Positions 39,049 through 49,661 of a DNA stretch of 64,000 nt are shown one piece after another. Under the pieces are notes generated by a model, which did not search any database, was not told the DNA's origin, and saw nothing but the letters and a program-made list of their open reading frames with translations. A program made the position numbers and the translations under genes. The stretch is from Proteus faecis (GTDB lineage Bacteria > Pseudomonadota > Gammaproteobacteria > Enterobacterales > Enterobacteriaceae). The DNA is taken from NCBI RefSeq assembly GCF_003144395.1, contig NZ_PENZ01000028.1, positions 62,001 to 126,000 on the forward strand, in the 5' to 3' direction. Position 1 is the first letter of the stretch. Each line of letters starts with the position of its first letter.

Positions 39049-39948
39049 ATGAAACGCCCTGATTATCGAGCATTACAAGCCCTTGATGCCGTCATTCGAG
39101 AACGTGGTTTTGAAAGAGCCGCGCAAAAGTTATGTATTACACAATCTGCCGTTTCTCAGCGTATCAAACAGTTAGAAAATTTATTTGGACAACCGCTATT
39201 AGTTAGAACTGTTCCACCTCAACCCACAGAGCAAGGACAAAAATTATTAGCACTATTGCATCAAGTAGAATTACTTGAAGAGCAATGGTTAGGTGATGAA
39301 AACAGCGGTTCTACACCTCTTTTACTCTCTTTGGCAGTGAATGCTGACAGTTTAGCGACATGGTTATTACCCGCTTTACATCCAGTCTTAACGCAACTGC
39401 CTATTCGTCTCAATATTCAAGTGGAAGATGAAACTCGCACTCAAGAACGATTAAGACGAGGCGAAGTCGTTGGTGCAATCAGTATTCAGCCACAAGCACT
39501 ACCAAGTTGTCTTGTCGATCAATTAGGCGCGCTCGATTACCTATTCGTTGCTTCTCCTGACTTTGCTCAACGCTACTTTACCAACGGTGTAACAAAATCT
39601 TCGTTATTAAAAGCGCCGGCAGTCGCATTTGATCATCTTGATGATATGCATCAGGCATTTTTACAACAGAATTTCGGTTTATCTCCTGGTAGTGTGCCGT
39701 GTCATATTGTGAACTCCTCTGAAGCCTTCGTGCAATTAGCTAAACAAGGTTCAACCTGCTGTATGATCCCACATCTACAAATTGCGAATGAACTAAAAAG
39801 TGGAGAACTGGTTGATTTAACACCGGGGCTTTGCCAACGACGTATGCTCTATTGGCACCGATTTGCGCCAGAAAGTAGAACCATGAGAAAAGTGACAGAT
39901 GCACTGATTGATTTTGGTCGTAAAGTTTTAAAACAGGACGAAGAGTAA
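39049..39948 (+). CDS. argP: LysR-type regulator ArgP (IciA)
   Basis: A LysR-family regulator that senses arginine and lysine and activates argO. The 299-residue product has the winged helix with [23 protein letters not shown] (about 20-42) at the N terminus and a co-inducer domain with long identity to E. coli ArgP (for example [21 protein letters not shown]). It is divergent from rpiA, and its target argO lies two genes downstream on the opposite strand. Confidence 0.97.
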   Translation: MKRPDYRALQALDAVIRERGFERAAQKLCITQSAVSQRIKQLENLFGQPLLVRTVPPQPTEQGQKLLALLHQVELLEEQWLGDENSGSTPLLLSLAVNADSLATWLLPALHPVLTQLPIRLNIQVEDETRTQERLRRGEVVGAISIQPQALPSCLVDQLGALDYLFVASPDFAQRYFTNGVTKSSLLKAPAVAFDHLDDMHQAFLQQNFGLSPGSVPCHIVNSSEAFVQLAKQGSTCCMIPHLQIANELKSGELVDLTPGLCQRRMLYWHRFAPESRTMRKVTDALIDFGRKVLKQDEE

Positions 39949-39974
39949 TACACTATTTAATCTTGTTACCATAA

Positions 39975-40003
39975 AGAATAGGCTTCATATTGAAGCCTAT
40001 TCT
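39975..40003. terminator. Bidirectional terminator between argP and yggE
   Basis: A perfect 13-base stem AGAATAGGCTTCA / TGAAGCCTATTCT around TAT, followed by GTTTTAT on the plus strand, between convergent genes. Confidence 0.8.
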
Positions 40004-40020
40004 GTTTTATCGTAGTACAA

Positions 40021-40755
40021 TTATTTAGTGCGTTTTAATTCAAAAACCACATCCACATAATCTTTAAATTCAATACTTTGTTGTTGATAAGTTTCTTGTA
40101 CAGCGGCAGGTGCTTGAGCTTTCAGTGCCATTGCATCCATACGCACCTGTGCAATTGGATAAGGCGTTGCCTCTGGTGCTCGATAACTTACACTATAAAC
40201 TGCACCTAAATCAGCGCCAAAACCTTTTGCAACTGAACTTGCTTGATCAATCGCATTTTTAATCGCCACTTCACGTGCTTTCGCTTTATATTGCTCTGGA
40301 TTATTTACACCAAATTCAACGTTATTAATCTCATTTAAACCCGCCGCTAATGCACCATCAAGCAACGTATTAAGCTGTTCTAATTTCTTGATTTTCACAT
40401 TAACAGTACGTGTTGCGGTATAGCCATTAATCACTGAACGTTCTGCTTTTTTATCATACTCATAGTTTGGTTGAGTACGGATATTTGCAGCATCAATATC
40501 TTCCTTTACAACACCATTTTCTTTTAAGAAGGCAAAATATTTCGCAACACGCTCATCAACTTGTTTCTTAGCTTGAGCAGCATCTTTTGCTCTTTCATTA
40601 ACCTGAATATTTAATGTTGCCATATCAGGAGCGGCTTTAATTGTCGCATTGCCCGATGTTGTAATATGTGGTCCTTCTGGCTCCGATGCAGCGAGTGCAA
40701 TGGAAGGTAATCCCAGTGTAAACACGGATGCTAATACAATCGCTTTTAATTTCAC
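40021..40755 (-). CDS. yggE: SIMPL-domain periplasmic protein YggE
   Basis: A 244-residue exported protein with a signal peptide ending ALA (residues 1-22) and a SIMPL domain (about 30-240) containing ITTSGNATIKAAPDMATLNIQVNE and GYTATRTVNVKIKKLEQL. E. coli YggE lowers oxidative stress by an unknown mechanism. The position between argP and argO matches E. coli. It starts 86 bases after argO on the same strand. Confidence 0.93.
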   Translation of the reverse strand: MKLKAIVLASVFTLGLPSIALAASEPEGPHITTSGNATIKAAPDMATLNIQVNERAKDAAQAKKQVDERVAKYFAFLKENGVVKEDIDAANIRTQPNYEYDKKAERSVINGYTATRTVNVKIKKLEQLNTLLDGALAAGLNEINNVEFGVNNPEQYKAKAREVAIKNAIDQASSVAKGFGADLGAVYSVSYRAPEATPYPIAQVRMDAMALKAQAPAAVQETYQQQSIEFKDYVDVVFELKRTK

Positions 40756-40841
40756 AAAAACCCCCTGACAAAATAAATTTTAATGTCCTGTTTTTAGGAC
40801 TAAGAAGAACATTAGCATATATGATGTAAAGTTCTTTAAGA

Positions 40842-41465
40842 TTAAAAGAGAGTTTTCAATCCTTGTGCTGCTAATTGAGCAGCAATAAACCACATGACAC
40901 ATCCTACAAACAGATTAATAATACGTTGAGCGCGTGCTTTGCTTAATATTGGAGAAAACCAAGCAGCGAGTAGTGATAACGCAAAAAACCAACTTATAGA
41001 GGCAAGTATTGCACCACATGTAAACCAAGGACGTAGTTCTGCGGTTAATTGCCCACCAATACTGCCTATCACAACAAAAGTATCTAAATAAACATGAGGA
41101 TTAAGCCAAGTTACGGCAATTAATGTCACAATCACACGCCAACGGTTTTTTATCTGATTTTCACTTTGTGATAATTCAATATCTTTTGAAAAAGCCGTTT
41201 TAAATGCATTCCAGCCATACCATAATAAAAACGCCACGCCTCCCCAAGTGATCAGTAGTAAAAGGATTTCTGATTGGCTGAGCAGAGCACTTCCACCAAA
41301 GACACCTGCAGTGATCAAAATCACATCACTTAAAGCGCATAATAATGCACTCATTAAATGAAACTGCTTTTTACTTCCTTGTTGTAAAACAAAGGCATTC
41401 TGAGCACCTATTGGCAAAATCATTGCTGCACTTAATAAAAACCCCTGAAAAAAAGTTGTGAACAT
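40842..41465 (-). CDS. argO: Arginine exporter ArgO (LysE family)
   Basis: Exports arginine and canavanine across the inner membrane. The 207-residue product has about six hydrophobic segments and the LysE-family N-terminal motif [23 protein letters not shown] (about 8-30), plus [21 protein letters not shown] in the middle. Its expected activator argP is encoded next door (39049). A lone gene with yggE downstream. Confidence 0.95.
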   Translation of the reverse strand: MFTTFFQGFLLSAAMILPIGAQNAFVLQQGSKKQFHLMSALLCALSDVILITAGVFGGSALLSQSEILLLLITWGGVAFLLWYGWNAFKTAFSKDIELSQSENQIKNRWRVIVTLIAVTWLNPHVYLDTFVVIGSIGGQLTAELRPWFTCGAILASISWFFALSLLAAWFSPILSKARAQRIINLFVGCVMWFIAAQLAAQGLKTLF

Positions 41466-41584
41466 GCAATATACCCTAATAATTATTCGTTTAATATTGG
41501 ATAAATAATAGGGGGATTTTGATATTAGAGGAAATGAATCATTCTTATTGTTAATAAGAAAAACTAATAGTAATAAAGAAAAAA

Positions 41585-41605
41585 AGCCACGTTAATCACG
41601 TGGCT
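41585..41605 (-). terminator. Rho-independent terminator of mscS
   Basis: Stem AGCCACGT / ACGTGGCT with a five-base loop. On the minus strand it is followed by TTTTTTCTTTAT, 25 bases after the mscS stop. Confidence 0.8.
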
Positions 41606-41629
41606 CTGTGTCATCTATTTATGGTAAAA

Positions 41630-42490
41630 CTACTCGGTTTTAGCCGTTGTATTTTGTGTTTGATGCATATAAACATCCATTTGTGGGAATGGAATACCAA
41701 TATTATTTGCATCTAATGCACGTTTAAAATCTTCCATTAAATCCCAATAAACCGGCCATGCATCAGCATTCGTTGTCCAAACCCGTACCACAAAATTTAA
41801 TGAAGACGGAGCCATTTCATGTAAACGGATCGTCACACCTTGTTCATGTTGAATACGTTTGTCTTTTGCAACAACGTCACCCAGTACTTGTTTTACTTTA
41901 TCAATATCAGCATCATAAGCTACACCAACAATAATTTGTGTACGGCGATTAGGCTCACGGCTTAAGTTAATCACATCACTACTGATAATTTTACTATTTG
42001 GGATAACGATTATTCTGTCATCAGCAGAACGTAATGTTGTAGAAAAAATTTGCACATCTTTCACTGTACCTTCAACAGCACCAATTATCACATATTCATC
42101 TGTACGGATTGGGCGGAAAATAACAATCAGTACACCAGCAGCAAAGTTAGACAGTGAACCTTGTAATGCTAAACCGACGGCTAAACCGGCAGCACCTAGC
42201 ACAGCGATAACAGACGCTGTTTGAACGCCTAATCGTCCTAATACTGCAATTAAGGTAAAAGCAACAACGGTATAACGAACTAGGACAGACAGAAATGTCA
42301 CAACAGTAGCATCAATATGGCGCAACGTTAAAACTCTCGCAACACCTTTACCAATCATTTTTGCCACAAAAAGACCAACAAATAGTATCAAAAATGCTGC
42401 AATAATATTCACCGCATACTGAATAAAGAGATCCTGATTTGCGACAAACCAACCTGTTGCTTCATCTAAACTAGCGGGTAATTCATTCAT
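41630..42490 (-). CDS. mscS: Small-conductance mechanosensitive channel MscS
   Basis: An inner-membrane heptameric channel that opens on hypo-osmotic shock. The 286-residue product has three membrane helices (about 22-45, 62-85, 95-125). The pore helix is ASVIAVLGAAGLAVGLALQGSLSNFAAG, with the conserved Gly/Ala pattern, and the beta and alpha-beta cytosolic domains follow. Nearly the E. coli length (286). In E. coli fbaA and pgk lie upstream; here yacL and acnB do, which marks a change of gene order. Confidence 0.97.
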   Translation of the reverse strand: MNELPASLDEATGWFVANQDLFIQYAVNIIAAFLILFVGLFVAKMIGKGVARVLTLRHIDATVVTFLSVLVRYTVVAFTLIAVLGRLGVQTASVIAVLGAAGLAVGLALQGSLSNFAAGVLIVIFRPIRTDEYVIIGAVEGTVKDVQIFSTTLRSADDRIIVIPNSKIISSDVINLSREPNRRTQIIVGVAYDADIDKVKQVLGDVVAKDKRIQHEQGVTIRLHEMAPSSLNFVVRVWTTNADAWPVYWDLMEDFKRALDANNIGIPFPQMDVYMHQTQNTTAKTE

Positions 42491-42582
42491 TAGACCACCT
42501 TTTAAACTTAAAAACGTAATGAAAAGAATAGTAATTCAATAGTATATTGTGGCAGATTTATTCAAGAAATATATAGGATTTG

Positions 42583-42954
42583 TTAATTTCTTCTATTTTC
42601 CAGAATAAATAACCGATATTTTTGTAGCATGGTAGCAAAATCATCTAAACCACAAAAAGAGATACTCTCATTATCGTAATAGCTCATGCCCTCTTCCATT
42701 TCATCTGTTTCAAAATGCAAGGTATTCGCTCTTACCATCACCTCTTCGTCATCAATAGAAAGACTGTATTCTTTACCGATAAGTTCCCACTGTCTTTCAC
42801 TGCCTTTAATACCTTCCATTTCTTCAAGAATTTGATCTATAAGACTAATATCGCCTTGAATTTCATCATTCAACCAATAACCTATTGCTTCATGATCCAT
42901 CGAAAAACGGGCTAGTATACCGCCAGTGAGATCTCGCTGAAATTCATAATCCAT
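42583..42954 (-). CDS. yacL: YacL family protein (UPF0231)
   Basis: A 123-residue acidic protein of unknown function. It aligns along its whole length with E. coli YacL: the start MDYEFQRDLTGG, then GSERQWELIGKEYSLSIDDEEVMVRAN and MEEGMSYYDNESISFCGLDDF. It lies next to acnB, as in E. coli, behind the acnB terminator. Confidence 0.92.
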   Translation of the reverse strand: MDYEFQRDLTGGILARFSMDHEAIGYWLNDEIQGDISLIDQILEEMEGIKGSERQWELIGKEYSLSIDDEEVMVRANTLHFETDEMEEGMSYYDNESISFCGLDDFATMLQKYRLFILENRRN

Positions 42955-43028
42955 GGTGTACGCCCCTTATAAAGCTCTCGCTTTTTTAATAAAAAATATC
43001 TTATTCTTATTATGACAAAAATAACAAA

Positions 43029-43054
43029 AAACGGGAGGCATTTGCCTCCCGTTT
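43029..43054 (-). terminator. Rho-independent terminator of acnB
   Basis: An 11-base GC-rich stem AAACGGGAGGC / GCCTCCCGTTT with a four-base loop. On the minus strand it is followed by TTTTGTTAT. Confidence 0.9.
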
Positions 43055-43090
43055 GTTCATATAAAATACTTTAAAGCAATAAATTAACCA

Positions 43091-45688
43091 TTATACCGTT
43101 GTTTGGAAAATAACTTGGTCTGCTTTATCTGTATATTGCTCTAGTTGGTCGAAGTTTAAATAACGATAAGTATCTTCTGCGGTTTCATCCACTTTATTTA
43201 TGAAATCCAGATACTCTTGTGGCTCTGGTAAACGACCGAGTAATGAAGCAACTGCCGCAAGCTCCGCAGAAGCAAGATACACATTTGCACCTGTACCTAA
43301 ACGGTTAGGGAAGTTTCGTGTTGATGTTGAAACAACAGTTGCACCATCAGCAACTCGTGCTTGGTTACCCATACATAGTGAACAACCTGGCACTTCGATA
43401 CGAGCTCCACTCTTACCAAAGACGCTATAATAGCCTTCTTCCGTTAATTGTGCCGCATCCATTTTTGTTGGTGGAGCAACCCATAAACGTGTTGGTAATT
43501 GACCTTTGTGTTGATCAAGCAGTTTACCTGCAGCACGGAAGTGCCCAATGTTGGTCATACAAGAACCAATGAATACTTCATCAATTTTGCTGTTTGCCAC
43601 TTCGGATAACAGGCGAGCATCATCAGGATCATTCGGCGCACATAAAATTGGCTCTTTGATCTCATTTAAATCAATTTCGATCACTGCCGCATATTCTGCA
43701 TCGGCATCGGCTTCAAGTAATTGCGGATCTTTCAACCAGCTTTCCATTGAAGTGATACGACGTTCAATGGTACGACGATCACCATAACCTTCAGCAATCA
43801 TCCATTTCAGTAAGATGATGTTAGATTGTAAATACTCAATAATAGGCGCTTTATCCAGTTTAATGGTACAACCCGCAGCTGATCGTTCTGCTGATGCATC
43901 AGCAAGTTCAAATGCTTGTTCTACTTTCAGTTCTGGTAAACCTTCAATCTCAAGAATACGACCAGAGAAAATGTTCTTCTTACCTTTTTTCTCAACTGTC
44001 AGTAAACCCTCTTGGATCGCGTAGTAAGGAATAGCATGAACTAAGTCACGCAGTGTCACGCCCGGTTGCATTTCACCTTTAAAACGTACCAGAACAGATT
44101 CTGGCATATCTAATGGCATAACCCCTGTTGCTGCAGCAAAAGCCACGAGGCCAGAACCTGCTGGGAATGAGATACCAATAGGGAAACGAGTATGTGAGTC
44201 ACCACCTGTACCTACCGTATCAGGTAATAACATACGGTTTAACCATGAGTGGATAATACCATCACCTGGACGCAGTGAAACACCACCACGGTTCATAATA
44301 AAATCAGGTAAGGTGTGATGCGTTGTAACATCGACTGGCTTTGGATAAGCTGCGGTATGACAGAATGATTGCATCACTAAATCCGCAGAGAAACCAAGAC
44401 ATGCTAAGTCTTTTAACTCATCACGAGTCATTGGACCGGTTGTATCTTGTGAACCTACTGAGGTCATTTTGGGTTCACAATATTCGCCAGGGCGAATACC
44501 TGCGCGGCCACAAGCACGACCTACCATTTTCTGGGCGAGAGAGAAACCGCGGTTACTTTCTTCAACAGGTTTAGCATGACGGAACAATGTGCTAGCTGGT
44601 AAACCTAGTGATTCGCGCGCTTTTGACGTTAATCCACGACCAATAATCAATGGAATACGACCACCAGCACGAACTTCATCAATTAATACTTCTGTTTTCA
44701 GCTCAAAGGTTTCCAGTAACTCATTCGTTTCATGGTTACGAATTTCACCTTTGTATGGGTAAATATCAATGACATCACCCATATTTAATTTAGAAACATC
44801 AACTTCAATAGGGAGTGCACCTGCATCTTCCATAGTATTAAAGAAGATAGGCGCAATTTTTCCACCAAGAACAACCCCGCCACCACGTTTATTAGGGACA
44901 AACGGAATATCGTCTCCCATAAACCAAAGTACAGAGTTAGTTGCTGATTTACGTGATGAGCCGGTTCCTACAACATCACCAACATAAGCCAATGGGAAGC
45001 CTTTCTTATTTAACGTTTCGATTTGCTTAATTGGACCTACGCTACCCGGCTGATCAGGTTCAATACCTTCGCGTGCATTTTTCAGCATTGCTAAAGCATG
45101 TAATGGGATATCAGGACGAGACCAAGCATCTGGTGCAGGTGATAAGTCATCGGTATTGGTTTCACCAGTGACTTTAAATACAGTAACAGTAATTTTTTCT
45201 GCTAATTCAGGGCGCTCAGTAAACCACTGTGCATCAGCCCAAGATTGCATAATTTGCTTAGCATAAACATTGCCTGCTTTCGCTTTTTCCTCAACATCAT
45301 AGAAGTTATCAAACATCAGTAATGTGTGAGAAAGTGCTTTGGCTGCAATTGGGGCTAACTTATCATTTTCCAGAGATTCAATTAAAGCATGGATATTATA
45401 GCCACCTTGCATAGTACCTAATAATTCAACAGCTTTTTCTGGTGAGATAAGGGGTGATGTAGTTTCGCCTTTCGCGAGGGCAGTTAAAAAACCCGCCTTA
45501 ACATAGGCAGCTTCATCAACTCCGGGTGGAACACGGTTAACAATTAAATCAAGAAGAAATTCTTCTTCACCTTTAGGGGGATTTTTTAATAGCTCAACAA
45601 GTGCGGCTGTTTGTGTGGCATCGAGAGGTTTTGGAACGACACCTTCAGCTGCACGCTCTGCTACGTGCTTACGGTATTCTTCTAGCAC
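43091..45688 (-). CDS. acnB: Aconitate hydratase B
   Basis: The main citric-acid-cycle aconitase, also able to hydrate 2-methyl-aconitate and, as apo-protein, to bind mRNA. The 865-residue product has the N-terminal HEAT-like domain special to AcnB, and the [4Fe-4S] cysteines in [10 protein letters not shown] (about 710) and [10 protein letters not shown] (about 769 and 772). It begins with GTG preceded by a strong GAGGAG site. Length equals that of E. coli AcnB. Confidence 0.97.
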   Translation of the reverse strand: MLEEYRKHVAERAAEGVVPKPLDATQTAALVELLKNPPKGEEEFLLDLIVNRVPPGVDEAAYVKAGFLTALAKGETTSPLISPEKAVELLGTMQGGYNIHALIESLENDKLAPIAAKALSHTLLMFDNFYDVEEKAKAGNVYAKQIMQSWADAQWFTERPELAEKITVTVFKVTGETNTDDLSPAPDAWSRPDIPLHALAMLKNAREGIEPDQPGSVGPIKQIETLNKKGFPLAYVGDVVGTGSSRKSATNSVLWFMGDDIPFVPNKRGGGVVLGGKIAPIFFNTMEDAGALPIEVDVSKLNMGDVIDIYPYKGEIRNHETNELLETFELKTEVLIDEVRAGGRIPLIIGRGLTSKARESLGLPASTLFRHAKPVEESNRGFSLAQKMVGRACGRAGIRPGEYCEPKMTSVGSQDTTGPMTRDELKDLACLGFSADLVMQSFCHTAAYPKPVDVTTHHTLPDFIMNRGGVSLRPGDGIIHSWLNRMLLPDTVGTGGDSHTRFPIGISFPAGSGLVAFAAATGVMPLDMPESVLVRFKGEMQPGVTLRDLVHAIPYYAIQEGLLTVEKKGKKNIFSGRILEIEGLPELKVEQAFELADASAERSAAGCTIKLDKAPIIEYLQSNIILLKWMIAEGYGDRRTIERRITSMESWLKDPQLLEADADAEYAAVIEIDLNEIKEPILCAPNDPDDARLLSEVANSKIDEVFIGSCMTNIGHFRAAGKLLDQHKGQLPTRLWVAPPTKMDAAQLTEEGYYSVFGKSGARIEVPGCSLCMGNQARVADGATVVSTSTRNFPNRLGTGANVYLASAELAAVASLLGRLPEPQEYLDFINKVDETAEDTYRYLNFDQLEQYTDKADQVIFQTTV

Positions 45689-46155
45689 GACTGTCTCCTC
45701 GCTTCTTTGTCATTTTGTATAACCCGGCTGTCTGCACCCCGTCTGTTGAAGGATGCCAGGTCAGAGGATCTTTTGCTCGCATAAAACATAAGAGGTTGTA
45801 AAATTATGCCCAGCTAAGGGCTATCAGCATAGCAAATCTTCAACACTATGTTAATTCGTTCACATAAAAGTAACATTAATCAGATTCAAATATCCACTTA
45901 TTCAGATTAAAACACTTAAACAAAATATATAACAGGGACTTTTAACCAAGATTTTGGTTAATAACCACACTTTTTATAGTTTTTTTTACCCTCAAATTAG
46001 CACTAAAGCGAAATCATCGATTAAATAAACAACAGAAAGCATAAAAAAAGAGCCAAGTTCTATAAAGAACTTAGCCCTTATCATTTAAACTACTTTAGTA
46101 AACTGTTCTCAGCAAAACTATTTTAAGTAAAGCTAGTGCTCAGTAAACAAGTCGC
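45689..46155. other. acnB promoter region and lpd 3' region
   Basis: A 467-base gap. It contains the acnB leader on the right of the acnB start and the lpd terminator (46050-46077). I see no gene; E. coli yacH, which lies nearby there, is absent. Confidence 0.5.
46050..46077 (-). terminator. Rho-independent terminator of lpd
   Basis: A 12-base hairpin with G-U pairs (minus strand GGGCTAAGTTCT / AGAACTTGGCTC, loop TTAT) followed by TTTTTTTATG. Confidence 0.85.
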
Positions 46156-47583
46156 TTATTTTTTCTTTTTCGCTTTTGGATTTGGCAGGTCAGTGATACT
46201 ACCTTCAAATACTTCCGCAGCCATACCGATTGACTCGTATAACGTTGGGTGAGCGTGGATAGTTAATGCGATATCTTCAGCATCACAACCCATTTCAATT
46301 GCAAGACCGATTTCACCTAACAGTTCACCACCGTTAGAACCGACAATAGCACCACCGATAACACGGTTAGTTTCTTTGTCAAAAATCAGCTTAGTCATAC
46401 CATCAGCACAATCTGATGCGATTGCACGGCCTGATGCGGCCCAAGGGAAAGAAGCCACTTCATAGCTAACCCCCTTCTCTTTCGCTTCTTTTTCAGTCAT
46501 ACCAACCCATGCAACTTCTGGTTCAGTATAAGCGATAGATGGAATAACTTTAGGATCGAAGTAATGTTTTTTACCAGAGATAACTTCTGCTGCAACGTGA
46601 CCTTCATGGACACCTTTGTGAGCCAGCATTGGTTGACCAACGATGTCACCGATAGCAAAGATGTGAGGTACATTAGTACGCATTTGTTTATCAACATGGA
46701 TAAAGCCACGATCATCAACTTCGATACCAGCTTTACCTGCGTCTAACAGTTTACCGTTAGGTACACGACCGATAGCAACTAATACTGCATCGTAACGTTG
46801 TGGTTCTGCTGGGGCTTTTTTGCCTTCCATTGTTACATAGATGCCATCTTCTTTTGCTTCAACAGCAGTGACTTTAGTTTCTAGCATCAGGTTAAATTTC
46901 TTGCTGATACGTTTGGTAAATACTTTAACCACGTCTTTATCAGCAGCAGGAATAACCTGATCAAACATTTCAACTACGTCAATCTGAGAACCCAGAGAGT
47001 GATAAACCGTTCCCATTTCCAGACCGATGATACCACCACCCATAACCAGTAAACGCTCTGGTACGGTTTTCAGTTGCAGTGCATCTGTTGAGTCCCACAC
47101 ACGTGGATCTTCATGTGGAATAAACGGTAATTCAATTGGACGTGAGCCGGCAGCAACGATTGCATTGTCAAAAGTGATGGTAGTTGTACCTTCAGCACCT
47201 TCAACAGACAATGTGTGAGAACCAGTGAATCGAGCTTCGCCATTAACGACGGTCACTTTACGGCCTTTAGCCATGCCCGCTAAGCCACCCGTTAACTGAG
47301 AGATAACTTTATCTTTCCAGATGCGAATTTTGTCGATATCTGTTTTTGGTGCATCAAATACAACACCGTGTTCAGATAATGCTTTCGCTTCTTCGATAAC
47401 TTTAGCAACGTGGAGTAACGCTTTAGAAGGGATACAACCCACGTTCAGACAAACACCACCTAAAGTAGAGTGACGTTCCACTAAAACTGTTTCTAAACCT
47501 AAGTCAGCGCAACGGAACGCCGCGGAATAACCCGCAGGGCCTGCACCGAGAACCACTACCTGTGCTTTAATTTCAGTACTCAT
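46156..47583 (-). CDS. lpd: Dihydrolipoamide dehydrogenase (E3)
   Basis: The FAD enzyme that reoxidises dihydrolipoyl groups of the pyruvate and 2-oxoglutarate dehydrogenases and of GcvH in the glycine cleavage system, so it serves two gene clusters in this window. The 475-residue product has the FAD fold VVVLGAGPAGYSAAFR (9-24), the redox disulfide GGVCLNVGCIPSK (Cys45 and Cys50), the NAD fold VMGGGIIGLEMGTVY and the C-terminal catalytic HAHPTLYE. Length matches E. coli Lpd. It follows aceF after 200 bases and a hairpin. Confidence 0.97.
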   Translation of the reverse strand: MSTEIKAQVVVLGAGPAGYSAAFRCADLGLETVLVERHSTLGGVCLNVGCIPSKALLHVAKVIEEAKALSEHGVVFDAPKTDIDKIRIWKDKVISQLTGGLAGMAKGRKVTVVNGEARFTGSHTLSVEGAEGTTTITFDNAIVAAGSRPIELPFIPHEDPRVWDSTDALQLKTVPERLLVMGGGIIGLEMGTVYHSLGSQIDVVEMFDQVIPAADKDVVKVFTKRISKKFNLMLETKVTAVEAKEDGIYVTMEGKKAPAEPQRYDAVLVAIGRVPNGKLLDAGKAGIEVDDRGFIHVDKQMRTNVPHIFAIGDIVGQPMLAHKGVHEGHVAAEVISGKKHYFDPKVIPSIAYTEPEVAWVGMTEKEAKEKGVSYEVASFPWAASGRAIASDCADGMTKLIFDKETNRVIGGAIVGSNGGELLGEIGLAIEMGCDAEDIALTIHAHPTLYESIGMAAEVFEGSITDLPNPKAKKKK

Positions 47584-47755
47584 CGTGACCTCATTATTTA
47601 TTTGTCCGGCGAGTCAGACGATAATCCATATTTAACACCGAGACTTACATACCGCATGCAGTTTACAGAAATGTTAATAAACTGAAAAGCGCTCTAACAT
47701 GACGGATCTCACAACCTAAGATGTATGACTGTAAAATCCATCACTGTAATCAGAG

Positions 47756-47778
47756 AAACCGGTGCTTAGCACCGGTTT
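47756..47778 (-). terminator. aceF-lpd intercistronic hairpin
   Basis: A perfect 10-base stem AAACCGGTGC / GCACCGGTTT with a three-base loop, 6 bases after the aceF stop. No long T run follows, so it probably acts as a partial terminator or mRNA stabiliser between aceEF and lpd. Confidence 0.6.
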
Positions 47779-47783
47779 TACAA

Positions 47784-49649
47784 TTACATTACCAAACGAC
47801 GTAAATCACTCATGTACTGATTAATCAGAGTGATGAATCGAGCACCATCAGCACCATCGATCACACGGTGATCGAAAGATAGTGACATTGGTAAAATCAA
47901 GCGTGGTACGAATTCTTTACCATTCCATACTGGTTTCATAGAAGAACGGGAAAGTCCCATAATCGCAACTTCTGGTGCGTTAACGATTGGTGCAAAACCG
48001 GTAGTACCGATACCACCAAGGCTAGAAATAGTGAAACATCCGCCTTGCATATCTGCAGCTGTCAGTTTACCTGCTCGTGCTTTCTTAGAAACTTCAGCTA
48101 ACTCATAAGACAGTTCGATAATGCCTTTTTTGTTAACATCTTTGAAAACAGGAACAACAAGACCGTTAGGTGTATCTACTGCAATACCGATATTGATGTA
48201 TTTTTTCAGGATCAGTTTCTGTCCATCTTCAGAGATAGAGCTGTTAAAGCGAGGCATATCTGCCAGTGCTTTCGCAGCAGCTTTCATGACGAAAACTAAC
48301 GGAGTGATCTTAACATCCAGTTTTTTCTTCTCAGCTTCTTTATTTTGCTGCTTACGGAATTCTTCAACCTCAGTGATATCTGCTTCATCAAACAGATTAA
48401 CGTGAGGGATCATCACCCAGTTGCGGCTTAAGTTAGCACCAGAGATTTTCTGGATACGGCTTAATTCAACTTCTTCAATTTCACCAAACTTGCTGAAGTC
48501 AACTTTAGGCCAAGGTAACATGCCTGGTAATCCGCCACCTGCATTCGCTGGTGCAGATTCAGCACGTTTAATTAACTCTTTCACATAAGACTGAACGTCT
48601 TCACGTAAGATACGACCTTTACGACCAGTACCTTTTACTTTCGCTAAATTCACACCAAATTCGCGAGCTAAACGACGAATGACTGGCGTTGCATGAACGT
48701 AAGCGTCGTTTTCAACAAATTCTTCTTTCGCCGCTGGCGCAGTCGCTTGTGCTTTAGCGGGTGCTGCTGGTGCAGAACTTGCTGGAGCTGGCGCAGCTGC
48801 CGCTGGTGCTTGAGCAACAGGCGCTGCTCCGGCAACTTCAAAAGTCATGATCAGTGAGCCAGTTTTCACTTTATCGCCCACAGCAATTTTGATCTCTTTA
48901 ACCACACCGGCAAATGGTGCTGGAACTTCCATTGAAGCTTTATCACCTTCAACAGTGATCAGAGATTGCTCTTCAGAGATGGTATCACCCACTTTCACCA
49001 TCACTTCAGTCACTTCAACTTCGTCACCACCAATATCTGGAACATTCACGTCTTTCACAGCAGATGCTGCTGGTGCAGATGCGGCAGGAGCTGGCGCTGC
49101 TTGAGCAACAGGTGCACTACCTGCAACTTCAAATACCATGATAAGAGAGCCTGTGCTCACTTTATCGCCTGTTGCAATTTTAATTTCTTTCACTACGCCA
49201 GCAAAAGGTGCTGGAACTTCCATTGAAGCTTTATCACCTTCAACAGTAATCAGTGATTGCTCTTCAGCAATGCTATCACCCACTTTAACCATTACTTCAG
49301 TAACTTCAACTTCGTCACCGCCGATATCTGGAACGTGAACTTCTTTTAATTCAGCTGTCGCAGGTGCAGCAGCTGGTGCAGGCGCAGTAGCTTGAGCAGG
49401 TGCTGCTTGCGCGGCACCTTCTGCTTCGAAAATCATGATAAGAGAACCTGTTTGGACTTTATCGCCCACAGCAATTTTGATCTCTTTAACCACACCCGCT
49501 TGTGGTGATGGAACTTCCATAGAAGCTTTATCACCTTCTACGGTAATCAAGGATTGTTCTTCCTCAATACGGTCGCCCACTTTCACCATCACTTCGGTGA
49601 CTTCAACTTCATCAGCACCGATATCTGGGACTTTAATTTCAATAGACAT
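47784..49649 (-). CDS. aceF: Dihydrolipoamide acetyltransferase (E2) with three lipoyl domains
   Basis: The core of the pyruvate dehydrogenase complex. The 621-residue product has three lipoyl domains (about 2-75, 103-176, 200-273) with lipoyl lysines 41, 140 and 237, each in [11 protein letters not shown]. Ala/Pro-rich linkers join them; a peripheral-subunit-binding domain follows (about 318-356, [15 protein letters not shown]), then the catalytic domain with the [15 protein letters not shown] motif near the C terminus. Three lipoyl domains is the E. coli state. It starts 12 bases after aceE. Confidence 0.98.
   Translation of the reverse strand: MSIEIKVPDIGADEVEVTEVMVKVGDRIEEEQSLITVEGDKASMEVPSPQAGVVKEIKIAVGDKVQTGSLIMIFEAEGAAQAAPAQATAPAPAAAPATAELKEVHVPDIGGDEVEVTEVMVKVGDSIAEEQSLITVEGDKASMEVPAPFAGVVKEIKIATGDKVSTGSLIMVFEVAGSAPVAQAAPAPAASAPAASAVKDVNVPDIGGDEVEVTEVMVKVGDTISEEQSLITVEGDKASMEVPAPFAGVVKEIKIAVGDKVKTGSLIMTFEVAGAAPVAQAPAAAAPAPASSAPAAPAKAQATAPAAKEEFVENDAYVHATPVIRRLAREFGVNLAKVKGTGRKGRILREDVQSYVKELIKRAESAPANAGGGLPGMLPWPKVDFSKFGEIEEVELSRIQKISGANLSRNWVMIPHVNLFDEADITEVEEFRKQQNKEAEKKKLDVKITPLVFVMKAAAKALADMPRFNSSISEDGQKLILKKYINIGIAVDTPNGLVVPVFKDVNKKGIIELSYELAEVSKKARAGKLTAADMQGGCFTISSLGGIGTTGFAPIVNAPEVAIMGLSRSSMKPVWNGKEFVPRLILPMSLSFDHRVIDGADGARFITLINQYMSDLRRLVM
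48831..49646 (-). repeat. Three lipoyl-domain repeats within aceF
   Basis: The units lie at 49425-49646, 49122-49343 and 48831-49052 and share most of their bases, most closely the second and third. The near identity suggests recent homogenisation by gene conversion or recombination between units. Confidence 0.9.
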
Positions 49650-49661
49650 TCACTTTACCTC

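Noticed and set aside
43200..44987. Several plus-strand open frames of 69-84 codons inside acnB
   Set aside because: Antisense shadows of a highly conserved gene with no start signals of their own.
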